Notes: a model not told the origin generated them from the sequence alone. 64,000 nucleotides of DNA from Platanthera guangdongensis (GCA_039583875.1 CM077163.1:230818646-230882645); one strand, 5' to 3'; positions 44,701 to 51,157 are shown, numbered from the stretch's first letter. A program made the numbers and translations.

Positions 44701-47700
44701 AATTAAAAGTGAAGTTAGAACGATATAATCTTTTTGATTTAGTTATTCAATTATTTTTCGATATAATTATTCATGTACTCCTGATAAAGCTGGGTGAACT
44801 CTAAGTTGTAAACAAAAGGATGACGACTCCCCAGTCTCAGAAGAAATATCTTGTGTCGTAGTTAGAAGATTTGAATTGCATTCTCTTTGCAGAGTAAGAA
44901 GCCTCAACTCTCTTCCAAATATCTGTCGTCGTATCGAAGACCAAATAGTTGCGGGCTATAGTTTCCATCATAGAGTTCGTATGTCATGACGTGACTAAAG
45001 AGTTCTCAGACTCCCACTGCAACCAATCTGGTGAAGTCGAAGCAGGTTCCCTAGTGGTGCCACTGACATATCCAAACATTTGCCGATTTTTCAGAGTATG
45101 GGTGATGGAGTGAGCCCATGAGAGGTAGTTCGAGCCATCCAATCTCATAGTAGTAATTTGAGGAGTGTTGCGAGCATGACTTGCGCAAATGGAGCCCATG
45201 TGGTCATGGATGAAGAAGAGGCACCAACTCTAGACGAAGGAACGGGAGATTCAACATTCCATGGCATGGCGATTCAAGAATAGAAATCAACGAATCGCAA
45301 AAGATCGGTTTACGGAGTAGGAGATTAGAGCTTTCTCATAGAAAGAGAAAAAAAAAGAGATCCGTCACGACAATGGGGTAAAGCGGAATCACAATAGACA
45401 ATATGAAAGAGGGGGAAGAATCATTTCCTCAAGGCTGTAGAGAATCAGACGCCGAAGAGGGATTCACAGCTCCATGGAGGAGCTCCAGCGGCCTACGTGC
45501 CGATCAACACAAATCAGTGTTTGGAAGAGCGGTGGAAGTTGAGCGGGATCTTGAGCGGTATTGAGAGTGGAAGATGGATGTGAGATGCGAATCAGAACCA
45601 AGCCGGACTAGGGCTTCAATGCCGTGTTGAAATGTTTGGAAATTACTTGATTGCTTAATTACAATGGGTCAGTCACACACCTATATATAGGAGCGGAGGG
45701 AAATACATAAAAACAGAAAATACATAAATAATCAGCAAATGCTAACATCTTACATTCCTCGGACAACCCCATTTATAAGCTTTATGGAACACCAAATAAT
45801 AAAAAAATGATTCTTTAAGGAAGCCAATGCTAGAAGACAGAGTCACAGAAGTCATAATCCATTAATTCTTGCTACAGTCCAGCAAGAAGAGCCAAACCTG
45901 TCACGGGTGCCTCAAAAAAAGCACCAACAAAAAAAAATTGCAGAAATGGCAGGAGAAGTTTGAAGCAGCTGCAAAGCACAGAGCTACAAAAAATTCACTT
46001 ACTATAGTCAAATATCCAGATATGGTAGTCGCATTAAATAAGCACAAGAAGGCCCACTACTTGTGGATGGTTCATTCATATGTAGTTGCAAATCAAGGAA
46101 AAATTCTCATGATTTTAACATAAATTTTCCATTTTATATTGTAAAACCTTTAAAAATGTTGTAACCTTAGTGGTTCCCATCTTTCTAATTTCAGTGCTTT
46201 ACTGTGATTATTCATTTTTCTGTGACTCAATTACTAGGAAAATAAACTACTAGTACTGTAGTCTGCAATGAAGTTTCGTTAGTAGGGAGCAGAAGCAAAA
46301 CGTTGTAGGGAACTTGACCCGTAGAATTTCAAGATAAAGTTTCAATGTTTTGATGACTTCTATTTATGATAAAAACACTTTTTACTTCATTAAAGTTTCA
46401 TTGGAATACAATAATGCGCATATATATGGAGCTTGACCGGTAAATTTGAAATAATGTTTATGAACTATATGATCTTCATCAACAAAGAAACATAATGCGT
46501 GCTATATTGCAGGAAAGTGTGCCCTGGAAGGGAAAGTTGAGAATAAATTTGATATGGAACCACATAGTGAGAACTTTGGAGAATATGGAAAATTATGCCG
46601 TGAAAGGACAAGTAAAGCCATGATCAAAACTAGACAAATCCAGGTTTGCTCAGCTTGATTACCATGCATGCATGTGTGTGTGTGTATACACATACGCGTC
46701 CGCGCATACACTCATTTGCTTCCAATTTCCTATTCCTCTACTGTTTATCTAATTTGAGCATTGTTCAACATGTCAAGATAATTGACAAGGATCATGGTGT
46801 GCTTATGAGGCCCATGCCTGGTATGGTTGGCTTGGTACCTTCTGGTTCAAAGGTATACAATTTAGCTTTCAATTTTGTTATTTATGTCTTGAATCCAAAC
46901 CCATAATGTGATTCACAAGCCCGTCATTATATCTCGCCCGCGCATCAAATGACTCCGTACTTGAAGACAGTTTTGTATATTTTGGGGGGTATTTTGTATT
47001 GAATGGAGTTGTTTATAAACCTCTTATTCCAGTGTTTCGGAGACGCGAAATTCTGAGCACCTCTTCTCTTATAACCTTCGCAATACTTTTCCCAGTGAAA
47101 TAGCCTATTGTTGCGTGTGGTCGTAGTCTATCTTGGAGTGAATCACGTAAATTTTGTATTTTTTGTATTGAATTCTCTTTCATTTTTGCCTGATTTCTTA
47201 ACAAATTTCATAAATTTTTTTTCTTTTTCAAAATAGAAGTTTAGAAGTTTAGAAGGGCCCGTAGTAACATGGCAAGAGCTTGCTGCTTAGGTGTCGCACA
47301 ATCATCAACTATCTGTGAGGTTGTAGCTTTATACACACCTAGTCGTGCACCTAGAACTCTATAGGTGCGTGCTTCTCGTCATAGTATTTCTTCGACCAAG
47401 AAATAGAAGTTTAGAATTATTTTCCACGTACATCACAAATACATCTTGATAGAGTGCACTTATGTTGTGTTATCCAATGTCTATGGCATTAAGACTTTGT
47501 TAGCAGTTCTAGATTTGTTAGTTTAGCACATAAACTGAATCTAATGTCGTTGAAAGCTTGAAATGTTACATTATCATGAAGTTAACTTGCTAATTCTATC
47601 AGGACAAGAAAAGGGTTGCACCAGTAAAGGGATCCGAGGTCAAACGAACAAGGAGAGACCGTAGAGAACTAGAAAACATCATCTTTAAGCTTTTTGAAAG

Positions 47701-48183
47701 GCAGCCAAACTGGGCATTGAAGCAATTGGTTCTGGAAACCGACCAACCGGAGGTATTTTTTATATCGTTCATTTATATGTCAGCAGCTGCATCATTTTTG
47801 ATCAAGTGACATTTTACTGACAAGTAGTTTTTTTTAGTCTCGAATATTCTCTGACATCTGATTTGATCACTGTCACCGTGCTTGTTTTATCACAGCAATT
47901 CCTCAAAGAAATACTAAATGATCTCTGCGTGTACAACAAGCGCGGTCCAAATCAAGGAACTCATGAACTTAAACCAGAATACAAGAAATCTGCTGAGGTA
48001 ATATACCATATTTACATTATAAACTCCATACAATTGTAATACAATACATGAAGTCTGCTGAGGGGTAATATACCATATTGTTACATTCTGAACTCCATAC
48101 AATTGTAATACACTTCATGCCTTTTTATCTGAAAAGTTACAATTTGGTGCATCATTTTGTAGGATGAGATGCAACAAACCTAA
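20220..48183 (+). CDS. TFIIF subunit beta (RAP30 family), six visible exons
   Basis: General transcription factor IIF, small subunit, which binds RNA polymerase II and helps recruit it to promoters in the nucleus. The visible exons join to 201 codons in one frame with no stop: 20220-20328, 46513-46643, 46778-46852, 47603-47752, 47896-47997, 48163-48183. All five introns are GT-AG. Blocks that identify the family are GNTPKSYSLNMFKD, KFDMEPH, YGKLCRER, MRPMPGMVGL, VKRTRRDRRELENIIFKLFERQPNW and FLKEILNDLCVYNKRGPNQGTHELKPEYK. The last two make up the C-terminal winged-helix DNA-binding domain. Plant homologues are around 260-270 residues, so roughly the first 60-70 residues are coded in exons left of the window or not found. 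The visible gene looks intact. Confidence 0.93.
20430..20562 (-). repeat. 3' LTR of the 1.56-kb element
   Basis: 133 bp, TGTAGAGAGAAATG...ACTCTAACA on the + strand. It contains the short palindrome CACCGATAGGCGGTG (about 20505-20519). Confidence 0.9.
20563..21868 (-). other. internal region of the 1.56-kb element, no protein recognised
   Basis: GC- and purine-rich on the + strand, with GAAGAAGAAGA-type stretches near 21550. Frames up to 181 codons are open on the minus strand (20902-21447), but they are low-complexity Ser/Leu/Cys-rich and resemble no gag. Treated as non-coding. Confidence 0.6.
21869..21993 (-). repeat. 5' LTR of the 1.56-kb element
   Basis: 125 bp, the partner of 20430-20562. 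The terminal CA is changed to TA (…CTCTAATA). It is followed by GTTTC. Confidence 0.88.
22000..22600 (+). repeat. LTR-like sequence, possibly a solo LTR
   Basis: Contains a TTTATAAATAGCTC TATA-like box near 22289 followed by a C-rich leader (22420-22530), the layout of a gypsy LTR. The stretch ATGATCGATCCGACTCGATTTG... near 22170-22200 resembles the start of the gag-only element LTR only loosely. Ends and target duplication were not found. Confidence 0.35.
22601..24150 (+). other. intronic stretch, mostly unassigned
   Basis: No protein or transposon signature was recognised. From 23806 to 23868 there is a short tandem repeat: AGAGATCATGTCGACAAGGAT-type units of 21 bp, two full copies and a partial third. 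GGGTCGCCTTCACCGC occurs twice (near 22796 and 22890). The open frames here are short and uninformative. Confidence 0.45.
24180..24760 (+). repeat. diverged LTR remnant related to the gag-only element
   Basis: A C-rich leader (24200-24540) is followed by TATGATTTGCAAGGTTTATTC near 24634 and AAACTTGTTTTTCCCTAG near 24697. These parallel TGTGATTTGTAAGGTTTATTC and AAGCTTGTTTTG in the LTR at 8824-10160. The order and spacing agree, but identity is low and no ends were found. Confidence 0.4.
24761..25315 (+). other. AT-rich intron stretch
   Basis: Nothing recognised beyond AT-rich DNA. No coding or repeat structure is evident by eye. Confidence 0.5.
25329..25510 (+). mobile_element. Au-like SINE
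   Basis: A 182-bp tRNA-derived SINE. The internal RNA polymerase III promoter is visible: A box TGGTTAAGGTG (25337-25347) and B box GGTTCGAGTTC (25372-25382). The tail region (GGGTAAGGTTTGCC, then CCTTCCCCAGACCC, then TGTGCACTGGGCTGCC and a T run) is the conserved 3' part of the plant Au SINE family. A perfect 13-bp duplication TCATTATTTCTCA flanks it (25316-25328, 25511-25523). It is mobilised by LINE enzymes. It appears full length. Confidence 0.93.
25524..25958 (-). other. possible 3' end or LTR of gypsy element C
   Basis: Lies just beyond the end of the decayed chromovirus pol. No LTR ends could be fixed. AT-rich with a TTAGAAGAAAATGAATAG stretch. Confidence 0.3.
25959..27640 (-). pseudogene. 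gypsy element C, part 2: RNase H, integrase, chromodomain remnant
   Basis: Very decayed chromovirus pol on the minus strand. Readable blocks, with many frame slips, are RNase H WPPYLWERWILVRTDHF (near 27540-27595), integrase MSFIGYP and AHFIHIAHPYTATSVA (near 26920-27010), SGTQLPMLSTNHSQSDG (near 26740-26800) and a chromodomain end with ALEEGGDV (near 26005-26035). It continues from part 1 at 36597-37700 on the far side of the LINE insertion. It is non-functional and the oldest element in this nest. Confidence 0.8.
27757..28230 (+). pseudogene. LINE 1, piece 1: reverse transcriptase
   Basis: Reads VRTSGGLTQEFPITVGLHQ (27761-27817), then DELTRH, and after a frame slip near 27880 the catalytic FADDIVLVDE (27907-27935) with GFRLSKAKTEYM and CFKYLGSIVQ. 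These are non-LTR retrotransposon RT blocks. It interrupts gypsy C and is itself interrupted at 28231 by gypsy B. The frame continues at 36050 (DRKV then PLKLKSKFYHTT). Its 5' end is truncated near 27757. Confidence 0.88.
28231..28562 (+). repeat. gypsy B 5' LTR
   Basis: 332 bp, TGTTATGCCC...AGCATAACA. It contains two GGGGCTGAACC/GGTTCAGCCC arm pairs (28301-28328 and 28353-28380), a CCGGCCGG core and the perfect palindrome CCGGGTATATATATACCCGG at 28409-28428, which is the TATA box. Confidence 0.95.
28565..28576 (+). other. gypsy B primer binding site (initiator tRNA-Met)
   Basis: TGGTATCAGAGG starts two bases after the 5' LTR, the same spacing as in gypsy A. Confidence 0.9.
28957..29731 (+). 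mobile_element. Mutator-like MITE with palindrome array
   Basis: A 775-bp insert in gypsy B gag with a perfect 9-bp duplication GTACGGGCC (28948-28956 and 29732-29740), the length made by Mutator-like transposases. The ends are imperfect inverted repeats: ATAGTTGTTAAGGCGCG... on the left and, reversed, CTAAGTTATCAAAGGCGC... on the right. Outer parts are rich in GGCGCGCC-type sequence. The centre is an array of 31-bp palindromic units. It encodes no transposase, so it is non-autonomous. Confidence 0.85.
29232..29610 (+). repeat. twelve-unit 31-bp array of perfect palindromes
   Basis: The palindrome GAATTGGGCGCCCAATTC, or its core GGGCGCCC, recurs with cores starting at 29232, 29263, 29294, 29325, 29356, 29387, 29418, then after a 50-bp step at 29468, 29499, 29530, 29561, 29592. 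Two spacer types divide the array: GCTGAAATTGCGC for the first seven and GCTCAATTCCAGC for the last five. Open frames on both strands arise because 31 is not a multiple of 3. Confidence 0.95.
31004..31234 (+). pseudogene. gypsy B protease, first copy
   Basis: The retropepsin site DSGSTHNFI is near 31010-31036, then the LPIRGSNVVLGVQ block, ended by a TGA at 31232-31234 where the second copy has Trp. RT does not follow. Instead the sequence jumps back to gag because of the duplication. Confidence 0.85.
31274..32462 (+). pseudogene. gypsy B gag, second copy
   Basis: The frame 31274-31789 starts in the RT linker and crosses the duplication junction in frame into gag. It ends at a TGA where copy 1 has Trp (near 31789). 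The frame 31847-32464 carries the capsid end, RWEERTLLSCFVSGLKDHLRDEV, and an intact zinc knuckle CFNCDEKYTPGHKC near 32278-32319. Only the part of gag after the coiled coil is present in this copy. Confidence 0.85.
32488..33584 (+). pseudogene. gypsy B protease (second copy) and reverse transcriptase
   Basis: The protease DSGSTHNFI is near 32503. The frame changes near 32830, and RT runs to 33584 with ILVKKKDGSWRFCVDYRGLN, LDLRSGYHQI, YEFLVMPFGLTNAP and the catalytic FFDDIL (near 33505-33522). A TAA at 33583-33585 stops it where gypsy A has Gln. The remaining RT thumb (CSFGQAEVEYLGH) follows in frame. Confidence 0.88.
33586..34676 (+). pseudogene. gypsy B RNase H and integrase zinc domain
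   Basis: The RT connection LQGFLGLTGYYRRFVKDYD is near 33735-33790. RNase H (ETDASGVGIRAVLMQEGRPLAY) starts near 33940 and has STYEKEMLAII near 34040. The integrase HHCC zinc domain is complete here, with GGHAGV near 34520 and CEVCQ near 34615. A TAA at 34677 replaces the next sense codon before the integrase core. Confidence 0.88.
34680..35165 (+). pseudogene. gypsy B integrase core, internally deleted
   Basis: MDFIDGLPKSQGK near 34708 carries the first catalytic Asp. About 15 residues found in gypsy A between VADLF and DRNPVF are missing near 34845, removing the stretch before the second Asp, and the motif reads DRNP instead of DRDP. The third catalytic residue lies at a stop: DDQT is followed by TAG (34953-34955) where gypsy A has Glu. 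Integrase is therefore dead at two of three catalytic positions. Confidence 0.85.
35166..35761 (+). pseudogene. gypsy B integrase C-terminus and chromodomain
   Basis: RDRDRTLALLRDNLREAQDRMK is near 35175, and the frame changes near 35345. The GPF/Y-type block YFGPFRITQRVGPVAY and the chromodomain YRPEILVKWKNL (near 35585-35620) follow. The stop at 35759-35761 lies 40 bp inside the 3' LTR, as the stop does in gypsy A. Confidence 0.85.
35704..35718 (+). other. gypsy B polypurine tract
   Basis: GATGGGGAGGAAAA directly before the 3' LTR. It also codes for the end of the polyprotein. Confidence 0.85.
35719..36049 (+). repeat. gypsy B 3' LTR
   Basis: 331 bp, the partner of 28231-28562. The TATA palindrome is one TA step longer here (about 35897-35918). 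Confidence 0.95.
36050..36378 (+). pseudogene. LINE 1, piece 2: C-terminal part
   Basis: Continues piece 1 after gypsy B: PLKLKSKFYHTTIRPTMLYGSECWAVN, then MKMLRWMCRHTR, GVAPIAEMMREARLRWFGHVQRRP and VKQGRG (near 36364). This is the well-known C-terminal end of plant LINE RT proteins. It breaks off near 36378 before any poly(A), so the 3' end is cut or replaced. Confidence 0.88.
36379..36595 (-). repeat. possible tRNA-derived SINE-like sequence
   Basis: On the minus strand, GTGCTGGTGAAGGCC (A-box-like, near 36570) is followed by GGGGATCGATCCCC (B-box-like, near 36545), the layout of a tRNA-derived SINE. It fills the gap between the LINE 1 break and the return of gypsy C. No duplication or tail was found. 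Confidence 0.35.
36597..37700 (-). pseudogene. gypsy element C, part 1: reverse transcriptase remnant
   Basis: Minus strand, read from the right: PYHYPFLHKNKIK and CPFSSPVLLVMKKNG (near 37395-37480), KLNVKTLKDKFFIQVVEELL and FSKLDLR (near 37270-37355), then HQEGVSANL and the degraded GYYRRF equivalent (near 36960-37115). After the MITE at 36728-36947 it continues with FLWNGNATSAFKDLQLAL and NFDKEFHV (near 36605-36720), where RNase H starts. It then jumps to 27640 because LINE 1 landed there. No frame survives. Confidence 0.78.
36728..36947 (+). mobile_element. Tourist-like MITE (PIF/Harbinger type)
   Basis: 220 bp between TAA (36725-36727) and TAA (36948-36950). The ends are inverted repeats: GGCTTCATTTGTTTCGGC on the left and, reversed, GGCTCTATTTGTTTGAGC on the right. 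A 3-bp TAA/TTA duplication with GG(C/G)-starting ends is typical of PIF/Harbinger MITEs. It sits in gypsy C. The GC-rich interior has CGGCGG-type stretches and no coding. Confidence 0.8.
37701..38064 (+). other. intron stretch before Helitron 1
   Basis: No gene recognised. It probably includes further decayed gypsy C sequence on the minus strand. It ends in a TA-rich run (38036-38064). Confidence 0.4.
38065..38786 (+). mobile_element. Helitron 1 (non-autonomous)
   Basis: A 722-bp element starting TCTTTACTATTAAAA after an A (38064) and ending CTAG (38783-38786) before a T, the A/T target of Helitrons. A hairpin GAACGGGCGAAGTCCGTTC (38757-38775, one mismatch) sits 7 bases before CTAG, as expected for the rolling-circle terminator. 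Two more GCGGG-type hairpins lie at about 38700-38745. The interior is GC-rich with repeated GCCGGCGGTGGCCCTGCCCG (near 38375 and 38433). No replicase or helicase is coded. Confidence 0.8.
38940..39659 (-). other. open frame in Helitron 2 with a duplicated segment
   Basis: 239 codons on the minus strand. The C-terminal half is a tandem duplication (units 39001-39166 and 39167-39320, 166 bp each, about 55 residues) with repeated blocks VEPRRRE, NAYQRWRLGR and PCIIAQRSFPDGDLW. The N-terminal part (VTYWDEKHEPFHFDM) looks like real protein but I do not recognise it. It could be a captured host gene fragment, as Helitrons often carry, or chance. The 166-bp duplication is not a multiple of 3, so the readable repeat on both copies may be partly fortuitous. 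Confidence 0.35.
39700..41130 (+). repeat. AT-rich interior of Helitron 2 with a direct repeat
   Basis: No coding. ATACATGTAAAAACGATGATATCTTC... near 40579 recurs near 40744, followed in both by AAAACATAATAAC, later by ATTACAATTTAAA and GCACCAAAGC. The pair is a diverged direct duplication of about 120-160 bp. Confidence 0.65.
41270..41680 (+). repeat. 18-bp minisatellite (GACAAATGTCGCCGCCCC type)
   Basis: About 22 units of 18 bp (a few are shorter) built on (A/C)CACGACAAATG(T/C)CGC(C/A)(C/G)C. The half GACAAATGTC is itself nearly palindromic (GACA...TGTC). Because 18 is a multiple of 3, several frames on both strands stay open with six-residue repeats. These are not called as genes. Confidence 0.92.
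41709..41748 (+). repeat. (TA)n microsatellite
   Basis: About 20 TA steps directly after the Helitron 2 end candidate. TA-rich DNA is a common Helitron target. Confidence 0.95.
42011..42136 (+). repeat. three tandem 42-bp units
   Basis: CCTCCATGCAAGCTCCAGCG starts units at 42011, 42053 and 42095, each ending GTTTCC(T)n. As 14 codons, the unit keeps a + frame open (41942-42184) coding PPCKLQRRRFPFF repeats. No family recognised; probably not a gene. Confidence 0.9.
42200..43780 (+). other. intron stretch without recognised content
   Basis: TGTGAGAGCGAGTGAAATTAGG-type sequence recurs twice near 42650 and 42735. CGTGGATCCACC and TGTGGGTCCACC occur near 42603 and 42634. The longest frames are under 90 codons and match nothing I know. 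Confidence 0.4.
43790..43990 (+). pseudogene. gypsy reverse transcriptase fragment
   Basis: A small piece of very decayed RT on the + strand. HEHFEFPLIP near 43868 and a PMHHPL stretch near 43905 correspond to the HYEFLVMPFGLTNAPS block, and SLMNKVF is readable nearby with a frame slip. Too short to assign to any element here. Confidence 0.5.
44028..44230 (+). repeat. MITE-like sequence rich in GATCGTAGGAT motifs
   Basis: TTATTAGGACCGTAATCGAGATCGTAGGATTTTACGATC-type sequence, with repeated GGATCACGATCC near 44141 and 44160, resembles a common plant miniature element. Ends and duplication not fixed. Confidence 0.35.
44830..45250 (-). pseudogene. copia element G gag remnant
   Basis: Minus strand: MRLDGSNYLSWAHSITHTLK (45060-45145) is the start of copia gag, the UBN2/DUF4219-like region. 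It is followed, after a stop and frame slip near 44985, by TNSMMETIARNYLVFDTTTDIW and a YSAKRM block to about 44870. Only the 5' part of the element is present, and it was truncated before pol. Confidence 0.82.
45625..45747 (-). repeat. copia element G 5' LTR
   Basis: On the minus strand, TGTTAGCATTTGC...CATTTCAACA, 123 bp, with the TATA palindrome CCTATATATAGG (near 45689-45702). Directly after it the minus strand reads CGGCATTGAAGCCC, a weak match to the tRNA-Met primer site. No second LTR was found, so the identification rests on the ends, the TATA box and the downstream gag. Confidence 0.65.
45748..46512 (+). other. end of the giant intron
   Basis: AT-rich, with no recognised element. 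It ends GTGCTATATTGCAG at the 3' splice site. Confidence 0.6.
46513..46643 (+). CDS. TFIIF-beta exon
   Basis: Starts with GA completing the Gly codon from 20328, then codes KCALEGKVENKFDMEPHSEN and then YGKLCRERTSKAMIKTRQIQ. This is the end of the RAP30 dimerisation domain and the start of the linker. Donor CCAG|GTTTGC. Confidence 0.95.
46778..46852 (+). CDS. TFIIF-beta exon
   Basis: 25 codons: IIDKDHGVLMRPMPGMVGLV then PSGSK. The acceptor is ATGTCAAG, the donor AAAG|GTATAC. The MRPMPGMVGL block is highly conserved in RAP30. Confidence 0.94.
47603..47752 (+). CDS. TFIIF-beta exon
   Basis: 50 codons carrying the basic VKRTRRDRRELENIIFKLFE stretch that starts the C-terminal winged helix, then RQPNWALKQLVLETDQPE. 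Acceptor TCTATCAG, donor GGAG|GTATTT. Confidence 0.96.
47896..47997 (+). CDS. TFIIF-beta exon
   Basis: 34 codons: QFLKEILNDLCVYNKRGPNQ then GTHELKPEYKKSAE, the rest of the winged helix. Acceptor ATCACAG, donor TGAG|GTAATA. Its end is duplicated just downstream. Confidence 0.96.
47985..48118 (+). repeat. tandem duplication across an exon-intron junction
   Basis: The 65 bp from GAAATCTGCTGAG through the donor site GTAATATACC to ACAATACAT (47985-48049) are repeated at 48050-48118 (GAAGTCTGCTGAGGGGTAATATACC...). The copy includes a second potential donor two bases further along. Differences are few, so it is recent. Confidence 0.9.
48163..48183 (+). CDS. TFIIF-beta last coding exon
   Basis: Codes DEMQQT and TAA. 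Acceptor TTTTGTAG. The acidic last residues after KSAE are variable among plants. Confidence 0.85.
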   Translation, partial: DEMQQT

Positions 48184-49070
48184 GGGGGAGATTGTTCTAG
48201 CTTAGTAGCAGATAAGTTCAGATGATGTGATTAGTAGTTTAATTCCTTTCAGATGTATGTTACTGCAGGAGACTGCAAGGAAAAAAACATTAATAGAATC
48301 GCCGATCAAAGATTAGCGAAACCGAAATTCTGTATTGAACTCTTTGATTTGGTCGTGTTGAATACTGATGAGGGGTGTTGAATACTGATGAGGGAGCGAA
48401 CATAGTAATTTTATGCGTAGGAACCGCCAAGTGGTAACACTGTTGCAGGTCTTGTACACAGACATAAAATTGTCTTGAAATATATAAAGGAGTTTTATGT
48501 CTTCCGACTCTTATCATCTTGCAATGTGGACAGAATTTATCATAGATTGGTTGTTTTTTAGATTGTAAGTTTGTATTTGAAGCTATTTGCTAAATTTCTT
48601 CCAAGCATGATTCTTTTAATTCAAAATTAGATGACAGTGATGAGGTGGTGAGATAATCCTAATCCATTTGAATAATGGACACATGGACGAAGAGCGGTTT
48701 GGGTCAGGGTGGTGAACGAAATTGCGGAGTAATATATAAACTCTGTTGTTTCTAGGATTTGCTGCATGCAAAACACATAACCTGCCTTCTAGTGCTTGGT
48801 CATGTAACCCTAATCATCACGGTTAACATCTCCGCCTTTGCCCATGGAATTAACCATTTTTAGCTTGTAGTGTATAATTTCTTGTGCCTTGTTTTTTGTA
48901 GTTCAATCTAAATGCTTATGCATTTTGTCGAACGAAGCTGGTGGATGAAGCAGCGTTGTTTATTTCCCCCCAACGAAGCTGTGTGAGTTTTGAAACAAAA
49001 CGTCACTTTTATTACATAATTTGTTAACTTTCTTTAAAAAAATCTAGCCAGCAAGTCAAATGTTTGACTC
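48184..49070 (+). other. TFIIF-beta 3' UTR and downstream DNA
   Basis: The 3' UTR starts at 48184; its end cannot be fixed, as no clear AATAAA was seen. A GTTGAATACTGATGAGG unit is repeated at about 48357 and 48377. Nothing else recognised. Confidence 0.5.
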
Positions 49071-49690
49071 AAGCAAGTCAGTTTTGAATGGATTTGGGCT
49101 GATTTGAAGGTGATTCAAATTTCATTAATTTTGAAGACTTGGCTGGAAATTTCAATGAGATGAGAGACTCAGAGGTTTGGGCTGAATACTTTTGGCAGAG
49201 TGAAGATAGAATGCTTGAAGAGAAGTGAAAGAAACCGTCCAAGACCGCCTCTTGCGTTCTCTCGATGCAAGACTTGGTGGAGGTAGCGTGCGACCTCATG
49301 CTTGAAGAGGAGATATAGACCCATCATGTTGGTGCCAAGACCGCCACTGGCACGGGCATTGCTACGGTGCACACGTGCTAGAGAAACAAACCAACAACTT
49401 CGTCAAACAGGCGAAGGGTCTGTTCGGTTTGCGCTCCATTGTGGCTCACATCTTTTGGAGACATCTACGCAACGTCTAGTGTGTTTCTGCCTCCCGTTGG
49501 GAAGGAAATAATCACATGGGAGTGCAATTTCTAACCAGAGAAGAGCCTCTTTGATGTTGTTCCTCCGCCGTTCCATTCAGCCATCATCTTCTCACCCAAT
49601 TACCGCCAAATATTAGAATTTTAAATCCCTTCACATCTTCTTGGACGTCAAACAAATAAAAAACAAGAATGTTGAGAAATTCATGCTTAA
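49071..49690 (+). other. intergenic stretch
   Basis: Frames up to about 70 codons, none recognised. AT-rich at the left, mixed composition at the right. Confidence 0.4.
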
Positions 49691-49912
49691 GGCTTCGTCT
49701 GGTTCGGCGTTTCACCGGTTTCGTTTGGAGCAAATGTCGTTGGACGTCGTGTAAATAAACGGGAGCCGGCGACATTTGCTCCGTTTGCACCCGCTGGATA
49801 GAGAAAAAAATCAGGGAAAAGCTCCATTTCCAGCCCCGCCTTCCCTCCTTGGATTCCAATGCCTCCTTTCCAAACGCCGGCTGCTCCCGCCACTGTCTAA
49901 ATAAAAGAAGCT
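49691..49912 (+). mobile_element. Tourist-like MITE, second copy
   Basis: The left end GGCTTCGTCTGGTTCGGCG follows TTAA. The right end, reversed, reads AGCTTCTTTTATTTAGACAGTGGCGGGAGC, which matches the left end of the MITE at 36728 (GGCTTCATTTGTTTCGGCAGTGGCGGG). It is flanked by TTA-like triplets. Same family, opposite orientation. Confidence 0.65.
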
Positions 49913-50040
49913 TTAAAATCTCGTGAAGATTCACGGTGAATGATTCCACTGACCCAGAATAATATGATGAGACAATGACGTTATAGTAGATTTATGGACT
50001 TGCATGAATAATAATGACTCCATCATAAATAATTGATTTA

Positions 50041-50690
50041 GGCTTCATTTGAGAGAGCGGTTGCGGTTGTAAAAGGAGATGTTGTAAATGTATGTTTGTA
50101 AATTGAGTTGTTGGAAAGGGTTGCTGGAAATGAAGATCTGTTTGAGTGGTCTGTGCTTGCATAGCTGTTCAGAACAGAGAACAGTTTGACAAAACAACGA
50201 TGACATTTTATAAAGATTTTTTATTATAAAATAATTTTTATTATATATAATTTTTAATTTTTTTCCTAATATATATTTAAATTATTTTTATTAGTATAAT
50301 TTACTGTTTATATTATATGCCTTATAGTAATAATTTAACTGTTTATATATCGCCTCCGCCCTGCCACCGCCTTGCCTCTGCTTTGCTCCGCCGTCGGCGG
50401 CCTGCCCGGAGCCCGCTGGCGGAGTCGCCAGACCCTGCAAAACACGCTGGAGGTACTCCGACTGGGATTCGACAAGGCCACCGCCGACGGGTGGTCCTGC
50501 CGGAACGCTGTCGGGATACCCCCTACGGGTTCCTCCTCAAAATGCGATAAACTGGAGCTCTCATTCTGGGTTTCGGCCCGCAAATTTTTGAGCTGCGATA
50601 ACGCCGAGCGGTTCAAATCGAGCCGAAAAACAAATAGGAAAAAGTTGTCCGGTGCGTTTTTATAAATCTAAACACCCTTTGAATGCTTAA
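50041..50690 (+). mobile_element. candidate larger Tourist-like element
   Basis: The left end GGCTTCATTTGAGAGAGCGG follows TTTA. The right end, reversed, reads GGGTTCATTTGTTTAAGC. The centre (50350-50640) is GC-rich, the outer parts AT-rich. The terminal match is shorter than in the other two and the target triplets differ (TTA and ATA). Confidence 0.45.
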
Positions 50691-51155
50691 ACAAATGAAC
50701 CCATAATGATTTTTGAAGTTGAGTTTGCATAATTATAGGTTGCACCACTCAATCTTTCAAAATTACATTTATCTCTGCTCTAAATTTTCCTAGTTTACAA
50801 AAATGTTCTTCCTTTAGAAATATGAATGTTAAATGATGGTGTATTCAATTTTACCCTTTATAATGACTCTATATTGAAAGACATGATCTTTTCATGTACA
50901 AATGAAAAGTGATCAATTATGTCAAAATATTTTATGATATTTTAATTTTATTCTTTGTAATTGGTGTTATTAACCATACACAGTTTCAGCTGTACGCATG
51001 TCACGGAAGTAAAATATTTTCTCCTCAAATTCTCATTTATTTGCGGGCCCTAAAAACCCACCATGACTTTCAAGTGTCCTAGCCAAACTCCATTTCTTTG
51101 GCACGCATCCACGCACCGGTGGGCTCACCCCCTCTTTCTTGAAAGGTGGCATTAG

Positions 51156-51157
<2 letters not shown>

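Larger units (their letters stand above)
20329..46512 (+). other. 26,184-bp intron of TFIIF-beta packed with transposons
   Basis: Donor GTATGG after 20328, acceptor CTATATTGCAG before 46513. The flanking exon ends combine to one Gly codon and join two blocks that are contiguous in RAP30, so no exon is missing between them. It contains the LTR, LINE, SINE, Helitron and MITE insertions listed separately. Confidence 0.88.
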
